64,000 nt of DNA from Chaetoderma sp. LZ-2023a (taxonomy: Eukaryota; Mollusca; Caudofoveata; Chaetodermatida; Chaetodermatidae), in the NCBI GenBank assembly GCA_034401795.1, contig CM067366.1, positions 86,598,464 to 86,662,463 of the forward strand, read 5' to 3'. Shown piece by piece: positions 12,546-22,650 of this stretch. The notes below the pieces were generated by a model. It did no database searches and had not been told where the DNA came from. It saw nothing but the letters and a program-made list of their open reading frames with translations. The position numbers were made by a program, and so were the translations under genes. Numbering within the stretch: the stretch's first letter is position 1; every line of letters starts with the position of its first letter.

Positions 12546-14200
12546 CACCTGTGCAAAAGTTAAGCACCAGCAAAAACAATAGAACGTAGAAACATGATGG
12601 TACAACTAGGCTGCCATACTTTTTGTCCCCGCGTTAGCTGACATAATTCCAAGTACGAAATGCACATGCATGCATGACTTCACGCCGCTTGATGTCCGTG
12701 CGTGGCGGGAAACAGCACACGTGTTCAGTTATGTAAAAGTCCAGTTTGAGGTGTAGAACGTTACATACAGATTTAGGCGACAAGATTAGGAATTTTGTGT
12801 TCATGACCGTGGTTTATTTGTACAGAGAGAATTAGCTCTTGATTGTGAACCGCTATGGCAAGACGAAGGTTAAGTGATCGTGTGAAATGGCAAATCATAG
12901 GCATGCATACCACTGGTATGTCATGCAGAGAGATTGGCAGACAGCTGAACATTAACCATACTGTAATCAGTCGTTTGATTGCAAAACATGGGCAAACTAA
13001 CGAGGTGAAGGACAGGCCTAGATCTGGAAGACCGAAGAAGACTACTGCCCGTGATGATCAAGCCCTAGTACGCCTTGTTAGGAGATCTCCATTCACCAAC
13101 AGCAGAGTGCTCAGCCAGCAATGGGAAACGCGCAATAGAGTGTCAATGTCCACCGTCAAAAGGAGACTGTATGCTGCTGGCATGAAAGCTAGGAGACCTG
13201 TCAGACGTCCTCTCCTCACTGCACACCACAAAGAGGAGCGTCTGAGGTGGTGCAACGAAAGAAGACACTGGAACATGAGATCCTGGAGACGGGTACACTG
13301 GTCCGATGAAAGTCGGTTCCTGCTTCATGCCACAGATGGTCGAACTCGTGTATGGAGGTCCAGACGCACGGCGTACGACCAACGTAACATCATGGAAGAA
13401 GTTCCATTTGGTGGAGGTTCCGTTATGATATGGGGGTGCATCTCATTTGATTGTAAGCTGGATCTGTTGACTGTACCTGGAACACTAAATGGACAAAGAT
13501 ATCAAGATTCCATACTGGATAGAGTTGTGGTCCCTCATTTTGTAAATCATGCACCTGGAACCCACCCTATATTCATGGATGACAACGCCCGACCACATCG
13601 TGCTAGAGCTGTGCATGAATACCTCTGCCAGAATGCCATCGAAACCCTACCATGGCCAGCAAGGAGCCCTGACATGAACCCTATTGAGCATATCTGGGAC
13701 ATTCTGGGAAACATGGTGAGAAGGAGGGATCCTCCTGTGCAGAACCTACAGGAATTAACAGACGCACTCCATCTTGAATGGCAACGAATACCACAATGGC
13801 GTATCAGTCGGTTGGTGACCAGCATGAGACGTCGTGTCCAGGCCGTCATCCAGGCACAAGGTGGATATACCCGGTATTAATAATGACAGTCTCAAACTCG
13901 TGCACAGATGTTAAACTTTGTTTTCAGACACCATTAATGACAATCTAGCCACGTGTGTCAACTGTAGGGCAATAGTTGTCAGTTGTGTCAACGTAACCAT
14001 ATTCAGGCCTCGTTTTCAAGTTCAAACAAAAACATAGTGTTTCCCCACCATCATAATCAGCATTCCTCTAGTTGCATTATTACCTCTTGCACTAAGATGG
14101 ATGGGTACATAAATGTTTATGCTATTGCTTTCTTCATAGCACATGAATATACCCTCGCATGTGCGTAAAAATAGGGTGGTGCTTAACTTTTGCACAGGTG
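12546..14200 (+). mobile_element. Tc1-like DNA transposon, complete with TIRs
   Basis: 1655 bp bounded by inverted repeats of about 24 bp beginning CACCTGTGCAAAAGTTAAG, with TA on each side (12544-12545 and 14201-14202), the usual Tc1/mariner target duplication. It carries one full-length transposase ORF. Removing it would place the flanking bases into an uninterrupted TATA-like box upstream of the integrase, so its insertion postdates that cassette. Confidence 0.93.
12855..13880 (+). CDS. Tc1-type transposase, DD34E, apparently intact
   Basis: 341 aa, the normal length for the family, with no internal stops. Residues ~5-60 are a helix-turn-helix (MSCREIGRQLNINHTVISRL) and ~65-125 a second paired-like DNA-binding half (STVKRRLYAAGM). 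The catalytic domain follows: first Asp in WSDESRF (~152), second Asp in FMDDNARPH (~243), and Glu in NPIEHIWD, with exactly 34 residues between the last two, which is the DD34E spacing of Tc1 elements. It catalyses cut-and-paste transposition into TA in the nucleus. The open frame and clean TIRs suggest recent activity; it is the least decayed coding sequence in intron 3. Confidence 0.95.
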   Translation: MARRRLSDRVKWQIIGMHTTGMSCREIGRQLNINHTVISRLIAKHGQTNEVKDRPRSGRPKKTTARDDQALVRLVRRSPFTNSRVLSQQWETRNRVSMSTVKRRLYAAGMKARRPVRRPLLTAHHKEERLRWCNERRHWNMRSWRRVHWSDESRFLLHATDGRTRVWRSRRTAYDQRNIMEEVPFGGGSVMIWGCISFDCKLDLLTVPGTLNGQRYQDSILDRVVVPHFVNHAPGTHPIFMDDNARPHRARAVHEYLCQNAIETLPWPARSPDMNPIEHIWDILGNMVRRRDPPVQNLQELTDALHLEWQRIPQWRISRLVTSMRRRVQAVIQAQGGYTRY

Positions 14201-14202
14201 TA

Positions 14203-14630
14203 TAGTACGGCTTAAATGTTCGGCGGACCAGATGGCCGTGAGCGCTATGGCAACATACGGTAGCCAAGGGCCTGCGACTGAAGAACGTACCCACTCCTGA
14301 GGCGATGGCTGGTATGGCTTCAGAAATCTTCTCCACCCCATGGAGAGCATTGTTGGCGATCTTGCGGACCGTCTCGCCAGCCTTCGTTGTGAACAGAGCG
14401 ATTAGAGCCCCAACTGCTGCCAGCGGACCGATAGAACCTTTTACGTAAGTGCGATAGGTTCCTTTCGCTCTGTGTACTAGCTTGTGGGATTCAGGCTCTA
14501 CATCATCATACTCACCCGCGGTCTCCGCTACATCGTAGTCGTCTGCATCATAATCATCCTCCTCATCATAGTCCTCCTCATAGTCCTCGTCATCTATACC
14601 CTCGACTGGATCAGCCTCTGGTTCATACAT
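14203..14630 (-). pseudogene. Cassette protein with very acidic N-terminus and a membrane-like segment
   Basis: Starts at 14630 (MYEPEADPVEG). Residues ~10-45 are almost all Asp, Glu and Tyr, followed by a basic stretch and a hydrophobic segment GPLAAVGALIALF, then an amphipathic Ala/Gly-rich part. The frame runs without a stop into the Tc1-like element, so the natural end is lost or frameshifted. It shares a promoter-like block (14661-14678) with the divergent gene at 14692. It could be a virion-associated membrane or DNA-binding protein; I do not recognise it. Confidence 0.5.
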
Positions 14631-14691
14631 CGCTCTGGGGATCCGTTGCTGGGGGACAGCTATATAGTAGCTTTAAACTGTGGTCTATAGC

Positions 14692-15072
14692 ATGGCCTCC
14701 GCAATCTTGAATGCGGGCGTGTTTGCCTTAGCGAACTGGGGACTCAGCTTCACCGACAAGAAGGCGGCATAGGTCGAGCATGAACCTCAAAACCAGGCGA
14801 TGGAGAAGCTGTCTAGTGAGAAGTTTGAGTACAGCAAAGCACTCGAGCATATGCGCCAGAGGGAGGCACGCCGACGACAACTCCGAGCTCAGGCCAACCA
14901 GAGCCTCAAAGAGGCAGATGAGAGTCTCGATGAGTACTACGAGGCTGTAAAGATGTCTGAGCCAACGCTCGACTATGAAGCATTGACAGGTCAGAAGACA
15001 GCAGACCTTATAGTAGTGGTGGCAGCTGCAGCGGTGACGACAGGAGTCATGCTCTACGCACGCTCAAGCTGA
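14692..15072 (+). pseudogene. Small tail-anchored cassette protein with an internal stop
   Basis: The ATG at 14692 follows the promoter-like block directly. A TAG at 14770-14772 (codon 27) interrupts the frame, which then stays open to 15072. The part after the stop is a charged coiled-coil-like region (MRQREARRRQLRAQ) followed by a C-terminal hydrophobic segment (LIVVVAAAAVTTGVMLY), so it was probably anchored by its tail. No family recognised. Its 3' end overlaps the convergent gene on the other strand. Confidence 0.55.
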
Positions 15073-16129
15073 ATACCTGATGTGTTCAACACGCATACCT
15101 TAGCATAGCCAAAGCAAAGTACCGTCACACCTAATGAGCGAGTCCCAGCTATGAGGGTTCCGATGTTGAAGCTGAGCTGGTTGCCATGATTAGGTGGGAT
15201 GTCCCTGCCCCTGAGGTGGTGACGGCCCTCGAGTGCCGACTCGAGGTCGTCGCTTCCACTGGTTAGGCGCAGAAGTGCATATGACTTAGTTTTCTGTCTG
15301 TAGAGTTGGCAATCAGCCAGCTCGCGTACCTCACCAAGAACATTGGTCCCAGCAACCACAAGCTTGAAGTCGTCTAGCTTATCCACCTGCTGGATGGCTC
15401 CTCCCTTCTGAACCAGGACCGCAACAGCGACACAGTCCAATGCACCATGATGCAATGTCAGCTCTACCCGTTGGTTAGCTGTGGCTTGGACCTGCTGGTG
15501 TTCTCGCTCCACATGCACGATCCGCTGTTTGGAACCCGTTTGCTTCAGCTCCTGGTCATTCTCGTCATGCCAGATATGAAGTCTGGTTCATTCATCATCG
15601 CATCTGCGAGCTGCTCAGGGTACACCTGGAGGAACAGCCTATCCTGCATGGCAGCCGGATTCACATGTCTGTTCTCGAGGAGGGTTAAAATTGGAACTGC
15701 CACGGGCTTCTCGACACCTGCCCGTAGTTCGAATTCCGTGAACCCCTCATTGCACCCCACAGCGCAGTACCCCTTTCCCTTCGCATAGAAGGTTGGGCCA
15801 CAAGCCAGCGGACCTAGGACTCGGTACTCATCGTTCACATAGGTGGTGTCCACGGTGCCGTTGCTCTGCACGATCTCCCACCTGTTCAGAACCTGCGGGA
15901 TCTCTACCGTCCGTTCTGTTGTGCTCTGAAGCTTGAACTCGAGTGTCATGCTCTTGATCTCGTGGATCTGTGCCGAGATTGCAAAGTCAATGTACTTCCC
16001 AGCAGCGGACAACGGGTTCTCATCGTGTATACTGGGTCGAATGACCGTCATGCAGTCCTTCCGAGGATCAGTGCGGTGCGATGTCGCGGGTTCAATGGCC
16101 CCATCTGGATGTTGCACATACTGCAGCAT
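15063..16129 (-). pseudogene. Probable virion structural protein (penton/minor-capsid-like), frameshifted
   Basis: Start at 16129 (MLQYVQHPDG), just downstream of GTTTAA and a TATATA box. It is open to about 15570, where a one-base shift moves the reading into another frame that continues to the stop near 15054. Total about 350 residues. The composition is beta-rich with alternating hydrophobics (MTLEFKLQSTTERTVEI; GVTVLCFGYAKVCV), as in single jelly-roll capsid proteins, and position and size fit the minor capsid gene of Polinton-like viruses. The assignment is by inference; I see no diagnostic motif. Confidence 0.45.
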
Positions 16130-16168
16130 GTTTATGGTCTGGGTATATAGAGGGGTTAAACGTCTGCC

Positions 16169-17041
16169 ATGTTTGGTAAAGTTCTCCAGCAGATTGTATA
16201 GGCAGCAGGACAAGTCGGCACGACAGCCACGGCGTGCACTGTCCCACTGTGACAGGGTCCGAGGACTGCTTCGTGACATCAACATTATCCACGAGCGAGC
16301 CAAGGTCACACCTCAGTCTGATGCGGAGATACTGGCCGCCATAGAGGAAGGAGCGCCAGCTCTTAGTACAAAAGAACTGACTCGGATACTCTACCGGAAG
16401 TTTGACAGCACCCAGGGCAGGACACTCGACCTACCTCCTGTGGCCCAAACCAACAGTCCTGTTATTCTAGCTCTCCAAAGGGCGAGGGTCGACCCCAAAG
16501 ATCTACTAACGGTCGGGAAGGGGTCTGCTGTACTTAGCCTCCATAGCCAGGAAATATGCTGGATAGCCTCCAGTCTGGAGCAAATAACTACTTCAGGGAG
16601 GTCAGTGCCGCTGTAACGCAGAGCCATGACACCGGTCATGCCGAAGGTACTCAGGAGGTGTTCACTGTTGGCAGTAAGGAGGCTGTTGAGCACATCTTCA
16701 ACGAAGAAGGGCGCAGGAGATTGGCCAGTAATCTGCCAGCATTTCTGAAATCCCCAGATAACTACCAGGACTACCTCATCAAATCCACTCGCAAGTCAGA
16801 TGCTTGTCACGCATGGAAAAACTGGATCTTCCGTGAGAAGTTCCAGAAGAAGGGAGCCCTAGACTCTGACCCTCAGTGGGTAGAGTTTAGGCGACAGGCT
16901 TCTGGTGAAACTGACGAAAGGTCCTCAAGCATTTTGACGAAGGAGCGGAGGCCGCGGACGAAGTTCCTCAGCCTTCTGATGAATGAAAAAAAAGTTGCGG
17001 CAGCTGCGAGTCTGTCGGCGATGACGTGTAGAGCAGGCTAG
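16169..17041 (+). pseudogene. Unknown cassette protein, several frame breaks
   Basis: The ATG at 16169 lies 8 bases after TTAAAC of the shared promoter-like block and is divergent from the penton-like gene. The frame stops after 10 codons (TAG) and is continued in other frames through INIIHERAKVTPQSDAEI (about 16280) and, after another shift near 16560, EAVEHIFNEEGRRRLASNLP (about 16680). The later part is charged and helical. The 3' end overlaps the ATPase gene on the other strand. Not recognised. Confidence 0.45.
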
Positions 17042-17676
17042 TTTCCTGGCTGGATTCAGCTTGTAGGTGAAGGTCTGCACCTTTTCCGGAGATGACTTGA
17101 AGTGTGACAGCTCACTTGTCTCCTTGTTGCTGAAGATGAAGTGGTACAGCTCAGCTGCCCTCTGTACACCTGCGATAAAGTCCCCTTTGGGCTCCTTGAG
17201 GGTTAGGCTGTCGTATATGGTCTTGAGCAGGGTACGTCCACACTTGGAGCTAAAGTATAGCAACCGGGCATTGTGGCGGATGTCTGGTGAGATCTCGCTG
17301 GTGTACTTCTGAAAGAGGATGAAGACAGTTATCTCTGTGTGCCGGATGCGCCTGGTGATGTTGCTGAGGTAGGTGACTGTCTTCTGGTCCATTGCAGGGT
17401 CATCGATAACTAGAACAAGTGGTTCTGTCAGTCGGGCTGCCAGCAGCTTCTCCATCAGTGCTTGCAGGTTCTGCGTCTTGGTGATTGGGCCATTGTACCA
17501 TTGATCATTACTGTCAACTGCCTCAGCGGCGGGTCAGACACCAGAAGGATGTATTGAGAGTGTAGATGTTCGGCCAGGAGAGCCCACAGCAAGATGTTTT
17601 TCCCGTGTCCTGATGGGGCAATGATCAGCACCACCTGTCCAGCATCGGCCGGCCTACTGTCGAATGGTACAGACAT
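16925..17676 (-). pseudogene. FtsK/HerA-type packaging ATPase, frameshifted
   Basis: Start at 17676. The first ~70 residues carry a P-loop, IIAPSGHGKN; a frameshift near 17455 separates it from the rest. The second part has a Walker B strand PLVLVIDDPAMD and the downstream ITVFILFQKYTSEISPDIRHN segment, which resembles the sensor region of A32-like genome-packaging ATPases of Polintons and adintoviruses. The residue after the P-loop lysine is Asn rather than Ser/Thr, which should weaken nucleotide binding. Role in the ancestor: loading DNA into capsids. Here it is broken. Confidence 0.7.
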
Positions 17677-17869
17677 GCGTGCGGAGGATGGTTAGCACTT
17701 GGTCAGCGGTAGCCTCGTCTATCTGGGAGACTAAACGGCAGTACTTCCTGCACCAGCTCTTTCGCCTGCAGAGAGGGGAATCCTGCACCTCCGGCGGATG
17801 CGATGGAGGCGTCAAGCATGAAATCCCAGCAGCAGCTGAGAAGATAGCGTAGAGGGCCTTTGTCAGCAC
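17654..17869 (-). CDS. Small ORF upstream of the ATPase, unrecognised
   Basis: 71 codons starting with a hydrophobic N-terminus (MLTKALYAIFSAAAGISCL) and ending in the first bases of the ATPase gene. It could be a genuine small membrane protein or the remnant of a longer gene. No promoter-like block precedes it. Confidence 0.25.
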   Translation of the reverse strand: MLTKALYAIFSAAAGISCLTPPSHPPEVQDSPLCRRKSWCRKYCRLVSQIDEATADQVLTILRTHVCTIRQ

Positions 17870-17923
17870 CCACAGTATCTAGTACATCCAGTATCTGTAT
17901 GATAAATGCACGGGAAGCCGTGA

Positions 17924-18428
17924 CTATCCTGTGGTCTTAAATGGCAAACCAAAGAACCCTGACTTCTTCACCTCTGGTAGCCAGAGGCTGGCAGTAGCAC
18001 CTGTTTGGCCGTCGACAGTGATATGGCTCAGGCCGAGGGTGCCTATCTTGAGATTCTCTCCCTCCTGTCGGAATGAGCTCCGTGGTTTCAGGAGATCCTG
18101 AACCAGGTCCTGTGCATAGGACTCGGCCATAACCTTGATGACTCCAGCCTCGTTGACTCCGAGCATACCTCGCATCGGCGCCCTCTCCTTGATGCCCATC
18201 CCCTTGTATACAGTCTTGGCCGTGTTAATGGCGGATTGTCCTACCGTATCAGTGTTCCCGATGAGATCTCGGGCTGGGATGGTACCTCGGATCTCCCATG
18301 GGTCTCCCTTCTCATCGAAGTCTAGGAAGGAGATAGGGGCAACAGTGCCCTCTGAACCGAGGCATGCCTCACCCAAGTGAGCAAGATCGCCTAGCTCTGC
18401 TTTCTAGGTCTGTGAGTGACAGAGTCAT
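17924..18428 (-). pseudogene. Unknown cassette protein, one frameshift near its start
   Basis: The promoter-like block (GTTTAAG...GTATATG, 18432-18451) is followed by an ATG at 18428. A frame change near 18374 leads into a 140-residue open stretch containing APISFLDFDEKGDPWEIRG and LGLSHITVDGQTGATASLWL. The composition is that of a soluble beta-containing protein. The stop lies at 17924. Family not recognised; a virion-internal protein is possible. Confidence 0.5.
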
Positions 18429-18635
18429 AGTCATATACAGACGGCTTAAACCTACTAGTCATACCCCCAGTGCTCAGGGTACTGGCCCTCTCTGCAGGGG
18501 CACACCTTGTAGGCGGTCCACCATTCCTGGGCATTGGCGATTCTCAGTCCGCGTGCTCAACTATGGGCTACACACCGCCCTCCGGCACGACATGTATCAT
18601 ATGCTGCAGGGGTCTCGTGATCCATCTCTCACTAT

Positions 18636-19046
18636 TCAGAGGGGTGAAATGTAGGCGACGATGATCTCAGCCATTGCACTCGTTGCTAGCCCTAGAACTG
18701 TGGCCTCCATTAGTGTAACACGTTCACCCATGATCTTGGCAGCAACAGTGTAGGAGGCACCACTGAGGGCGATCTTTGGGATGGGGTGAGTTATTCCGAG
18801 ACAGTGCCCGGCAACCCCACTCACCACTGTAGCGAGGACAGCCACAGTGGCGGCAGGAAGAACCTCATTTCCCCCTGTCATCTTCACCACGGCCACATTC
18901 GCCGCCACGTTACTGGCAACATGGACTGCCAGAGGTTTTGCTTTGGTCAGTAACTTCTGTGTCTTGGTTCGCAGCAGGTTCTCCACCTTCTGAAGACTCA
19001 CCTGGCTCTCGGGCGGTTGCTTCACGATCTGTACCGGTGACGTCAT
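18636..19046 (-). CDS. Intact hydrophobic cassette protein, 136 aa
   Basis: Start at 19046 (MTSPVQIVKQ), five bases after TTAAAC and downstream of GTTTAACCGTGTTGTATAC. After a charged N-terminus (LLRTKTQKLLTKAK) come at least three hydrophobic segments: VASNVAANVAVV, AATVAVLATVVSGVAG and the Ala-rich C-terminal part LGLATSAMAEIIVAYI. It is uninterrupted, unlike many neighbours. It resembles small membrane proteins of Polinton-like viruses only in general character. Confidence 0.55.
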   Translation of the reverse strand: MTSPVQIVKQPPESQVSLQKVENLLRTKTQKLLTKAKPLAVHVASNVAANVAVVKMTGGNEVLPAATVAVLATVVSGVAGHCLGITHPIPKIALSGASYTVAAKIMGERVTLMEATVLGLATSAMAEIIVAYISPL

Positions 19047-19158
19047 TGTTTAAGCACTGCGTATACAACACGGTTAAACGTCCCATGTCGAGAGAGCTAA
19101 TAAGATCTTCCCAGTCTGCGTCTGCCAGGTGGCCGGGGTGGTACTCAGGAATATTCAT
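19034..19158 (-). CDS. Possible short ORF between two promoter-like blocks
   Basis: Begins MNIPEYHPGHLADADWEDL at 19158, seven bases after a promoter-like block shared with the divergent gene at 19182, and runs over the next block. The frame continues into the following gene, so its true end is unclear. Confidence 0.25.
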
Positions 19159-19181
19159 CTCTCTATTGAGACATCTTAAAC

Positions 19182-19664
19182 ATGTCCGGGCTCACGCTAT
19201 GCGAGAAGTACTATGATGTCTTCCGAAGGGAGTTGAAGGACTACAAGAAGACACCAGATGAGCTCGCTCAGCTCTCCGGTGCTGAGCTGACAGCTGTGAA
19301 GCTCTATCTAGGATTTGGCAAGGGACAGATCAGCTTCCTCGAATACCTTATCATGGGCGGGAGTATCGTCCAGCAGCTCCTGCAAGCTAAAGGTTTCTAC
19401 AAGGATCGGGAGTATCTGTCAGATGTGTTCCAGCAGTTGCAGACCGCCATGGCCTCACCGGACCTAGAGCTGAACAAGGCTCTGCGATACTATAAGCTGG
19501 AAAAAGGATGCGCTGCCGAACCCTCCAGCCCTTGGATGTGCATGTTGGCAGCGGGTATAGGGGCTGTAGGGCATGCCAAGCTGGTTCAGTGTCTCACCGT
19601 GGTCCCCACTGCTACTGTAGAGAGTCAGGATAGTCTTATAGCTGATTTGCTAGCGGCAGAGTAG
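19182..19664 (+). CDS. Intact unknown cassette protein, 160 aa
   Basis: The ATG directly follows TTAAAC in the block CTCTATTGAGACATCTTAAAC. The protein is open throughout and mainly helical (MSGLTLCEKYYDVFRRELKDY; AELTAVKLYLGFGKGQISF), with a Gly/Ala-rich hydrophobic piece near residue 125. It overlaps the 3' end of the hexon-like gene by about 28 bases in convergent orientation. Not recognised. Confidence 0.6.
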   Translation: MSGLTLCEKYYDVFRRELKDYKKTPDELAQLSGAELTAVKLYLGFGKGQISFLEYLIMGGSIVQQLLQAKGFYKDREYLSDVFQQLQTAMASPDLELNKALRYYKLEKGCAAEPSSPWMCMLAAGIGAVGHAKLVQCLTVVPTATVESQDSLIADLLAAE

Positions 19665-20938
19665 GCTGATCCTGAGCGCCACGATAGCTAGGCCTGACAC
19701 CACACGTAGAGCTACCACTGGAAGCGGTGTCGTGTCGACTGGCTGTAGTGTCGGGGCGCCTGGAGCTGCTGTGTCTCCTGGCTGCAGTGTCCGGGTCGGA
19801 ACAACTATGGCTCGTACTACGCGTAGGTGCGTTGATGGCAGTGTTGAAGCCGAAGTGGACACCGGGGGGACTCCCCTCGACTATCATGTTGTTATAGCCC
19901 CTGACTTGGAGGTCCTCGATGTACACGATCATGTTGCTCGGAATCAACCGTAGGTGTGGCGAAATAGCAAAGTCAAGTTTGCGACGGGCCTTCTGCAACC
20001 CATGCTTGAACTTAGCAATAAGACTACTGGGGTCTGCCATGATGATCATATCCTCAACGAGGCTGATGAACATGGCCTGGGCCTCTGCTCCGCTGACACC
20101 ATCTATGGAATGCCGCAGCTGGGTCTGTGCCGTAAGGAGGCAGTAGCACAGTGCTTCCAGGGACTGGTTGATCCGAACGATCCCTGCTGGTGTGAAGCCT
20201 GAAGTGGTGTGTGGGACAAAGTACTTCCACACATCTGGATAGTCCTGCCGCAAGCCAGTGATGTGCATATTTTGCACCAGCGCTCCAGGGTCGGGTTGGG
20301 ATCGAATGAGAATGTCGCTGTCATCCGACGGCCTACTCGTCGGGGTGTTCGATAGGGGAATCCTGAGTAGTCACGTCTCGGGTTACCGTACATAACCCTA
20401 GACCGCTGTTGTCACCACCATGCCACCGATAGTCTGGGTGAGCGCTGAACTCTCTCTGTAGTCTGCTGGCCGCTGAGACGCTATGACTGTTGAGCTGTGG
20501 GTCAAAGGCGTTTGTATCAGGGAGGCTTGCACCCAGCTCATGGAGGATTCGTCGCACCGTGAAGTACACGTGGAATCTGAGACAGCTGGCGATGAGCACA
20601 GCTTCAGGAGTACCAGAATAGGAGTGAAGCAGGGTGGAACTTACCCCACATCCTGCTGTGGCACACCACACGGCAAAGTTCAGCTGCTGATTCCAGTATG
20701 AGAGGCTTGGAGCAGCCATCCGAGTATGAGCTTGCTTCGCATACTTGATGGTGATGGGGCGGTTGGTCAGCGGTCGTGGGTTGACGGAGAAGCTGGTTCG
20801 GGACCGTCCATCCACTGTGATGGAGAATGGTGTTAGCTCTGGTATGTCGTCCAGTAGACCTCTCAGGCCAGTCAAGGGTGTACCCAGGAGGGGAGGTTGG
20901 CTCTGGATGACTGTCGTGAGGTTCAGTGGGAAGGCCAT
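19636..20938 (-). pseudogene. Hexon-like major capsid protein, two frameshifts
   Basis: Start at 20938 (MAFPLNLTTV). The N-terminal ~200 residues include LNFAVWCATAGCGVS (about 20690-20646), a segment I associate with the double jelly-roll major capsid proteins of Polintons and adintoviruses. Frame changes near 20340 and 20280 split it into three frames; the last is open to 19636 and contains WKYFVPHTTSGFTPAGIVRI and ends in a Ser/Thr/Arg-rich low-complexity tail. Total about 430 residues. The gene cannot make an intact capsid protein as it stands. Confidence 0.65.
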
Positions 20939-20949
20939 CTATACTGGTA

Positions 20950-21577
20950 TACTTAAAGCTACCGTACAGGCAGCACACTATTTGTAGTCGTCTCGACTCC
21001 AGAGACCAGCGCTGTAACATCTCGTTTTTTAACTCCTCCATATCAACCCGCCCGCTGGAGCCTTTGAGGTATTGCTGTCGCACTTTAGGTATCTCCGTGC
21101 GGTACAGGGCTTGGACCTTCAATATATGGTGGTATTCTTCATCGGTGACCTGGCCATCCTCGAGAGCTTTGCTGACAGACTCGTCGATAGTCTGTAGCAT
21201 ACTCTGTGCCAGTGCTTCTCCAGCCTCCTTGTGATCTGCCGCTGCCCCACCCCCAAGCCTGTGGCCAAGACAGTAGCGGCTAGTGTCACGCCACCCAGCG
21301 GGATGGCGACGATGGCCCCCACCCCTATAGCGAGAGTGGCCACAGCTGCTACCCCAGCACTGGCTCCAATCACACCCGCAGCAGTGAGTGTACGCGCGAG
21401 GACGTTGTAGGCTGTCTTATATCGCCTGCGCGTTCTGCTGTACTTTTCTACCTCATGGGCGAGATTCTGTCTGATGGTATCTATCTGCTGGAGTCGCCAG
21501 CCGTAGATGGTACCGCCCTCATCAGCCGTCAGGGAGAGGTATATTTCTGGTTGCTTCCGCCACTCTGATTTTGCCAT
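20950..21577 (-). pseudogene. Cassette membrane protein with charged ends, frameshifted
   Basis: Start at 21577 (MAKSEWRKQPEIYLS) right after GTTTAATCTTCAGGTATAC. Residues ~55-110 form a long hydrophobic Ala/Gly/Val region (two or three membrane segments). A shift near 21200 moves the remainder (ESVSKALEDGQVTDEEYHHI and RTEIPKVRQQYLKG) into another frame. No stop separates it cleanly from the hexon start, so a second shift near the end is likely. Family not recognised. Confidence 0.5.
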
Positions 21578-21591
21578 AGTATACCTGAAGA

Positions 21592-22209
21592 TTAAACCTG
21601 CATCACCTGCAGAATCTGCTCAGGAGTCCTAGAAGGGTACATTTTGGAGAGCCTGGCGAACCGTGCCAGCTTGCTGGTTCCGGGACAGACGTCTCTTAGA
21701 CAGAGGTCATCCAGCACTATGCCAGGTGCCAGTAGCTTTCTGAGACGTGATATCTGGAACTTCACCTTATGACCAAGATAGTAGATCCACCGCTGGATGG
21801 CTTTCTTGGTCTTACACTTCTGCGCCATCTCCTCTTCCCACTGTATGACATCTGGCTCATCCTCGTCTGTGAAGACACCTGGCTCATCGTCGTCCCGCTT
21901 ACTCTCTGGCTCATCCTCGTCCGCGGTCTTTACTACATCTGGCTCATCCTCGTATGTGAAGACATCGTCCCGCTTACTCTCCTCCAGGAGGGCCTGCCAG
22001 TATCGGGAACCTTCACTGTTCCTTTGCCTCCTTGCAAGGCTCGCGTTCTGTTGATACCAGCTCTCCCGCTGTAGTCGCTCTCCTTTGTGTTGCAGTGCGA
22101 GCATCTCTTCGTTCAAGGCCTTTATCTGTGCAGGGGTCATGAAGGGGCAACCCTGTAGCAGGCTCTTCATCATCTCGGCAAAGGTCAGATATTCCTTGTG
22201 TGATATCAT
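21592..22209 (-). CDS. Intact cassette protein with acidic repeats, 205 aa
   Basis: Start at 22209 (MISHKEYLTFAEMMKSLL). It has a helical N-terminal third, then an acidic centre with repeated DEDEP units (DEPDVVKTADEDEPESKRDD and similar, three copies), then a basic C-terminal third (KKAIQRWIYYLGHKVKFQISRLRKLL). The repeat in DNA is an imperfect ~36-bp tandem at about 21855-21965. Possibly a scaffold or DNA-associated virion protein; not recognised. Confidence 0.5.
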   Translation of the reverse strand: MISHKEYLTFAEMMKSLLQGCPFMTPAQIKALNEEMLALQHKGERLQRESWYQQNASLARRQRNSEGSRYWQALLEESKRDDVFTYEDEPDVVKTADEDEPESKRDDDEPGVFTDEDEPDVIQWEEEMAQKCKTKKAIQRWIYYLGHKVKFQISRLRKLLAPGIVLDDLCLRDVCPGTSKLARFARLSKMYPSRTPEQILQVMQV

Positions 22210-22612
22210 GTCAGGTCAATGAGTAATAAGAGTGTGAACTCTAAATGGGCGTCCGATATCCCATCCGTGCTGGCATATATGTTAATGGAGGGGCTGTCAA
22301 ACAGGTGATTTACAGGTGTGAACAGACTAGGACTGATAGCTTTCCATAGGTTGCTGTTGGCACCTGGGAGATACTCTATCACGTCCCGGCCGACTTCTAC
22401 CAGTGAGCTGCTGTGTGCACTGCCCGGAGGTTGATGTAGCGCATCGGCGTGTATGTGTGTTGTGCCCCCGCTACATCGGCGTGTATGTGTGTTGTGCCCC
22501 GCTGGGGCACCTCGAAGAGGACCCATTCTACATGGTACTGTACCACCTGTCTCCCCTCTAGAGAGGGTGATATTACATTTTCACCACCGAGCAGCAGTCG
22601 GACAATCGGCAT
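22206..22612 (-). pseudogene. Unknown cassette protein disrupted by a short tandem duplication
   Basis: Start at 22612 (MPIVRLLLGGENVISPSLEG), preceded by GTTTAAACAAGATATATAAC. The frame is lost near 22510-22440, where a ~29-bp tandem duplication (GGCGTGTATGTGTGTTGTGC, twice) lies. A second frame continues with VEVGRDVIEYLPGANSN and ends at 22206. The C-terminal part looks beta-rich. Not recognised. Confidence 0.45.
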
Positions 22613-22650
22613 GGTTATATATCTTGTTTAAACCCATCCTATAACGTGCT

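Noticed and set aside
11739-12589. Plus-strand frames opposite the integrase
   Set aside because: Antisense shadows; only the minus strand shows integrase motifs.
16556-17041. Adenain-type protease in the unknown cassette gene
   Set aside because: A His and several acidic residues are present but no convincing catalytic His-Asp/Glu-Cys arrangement.
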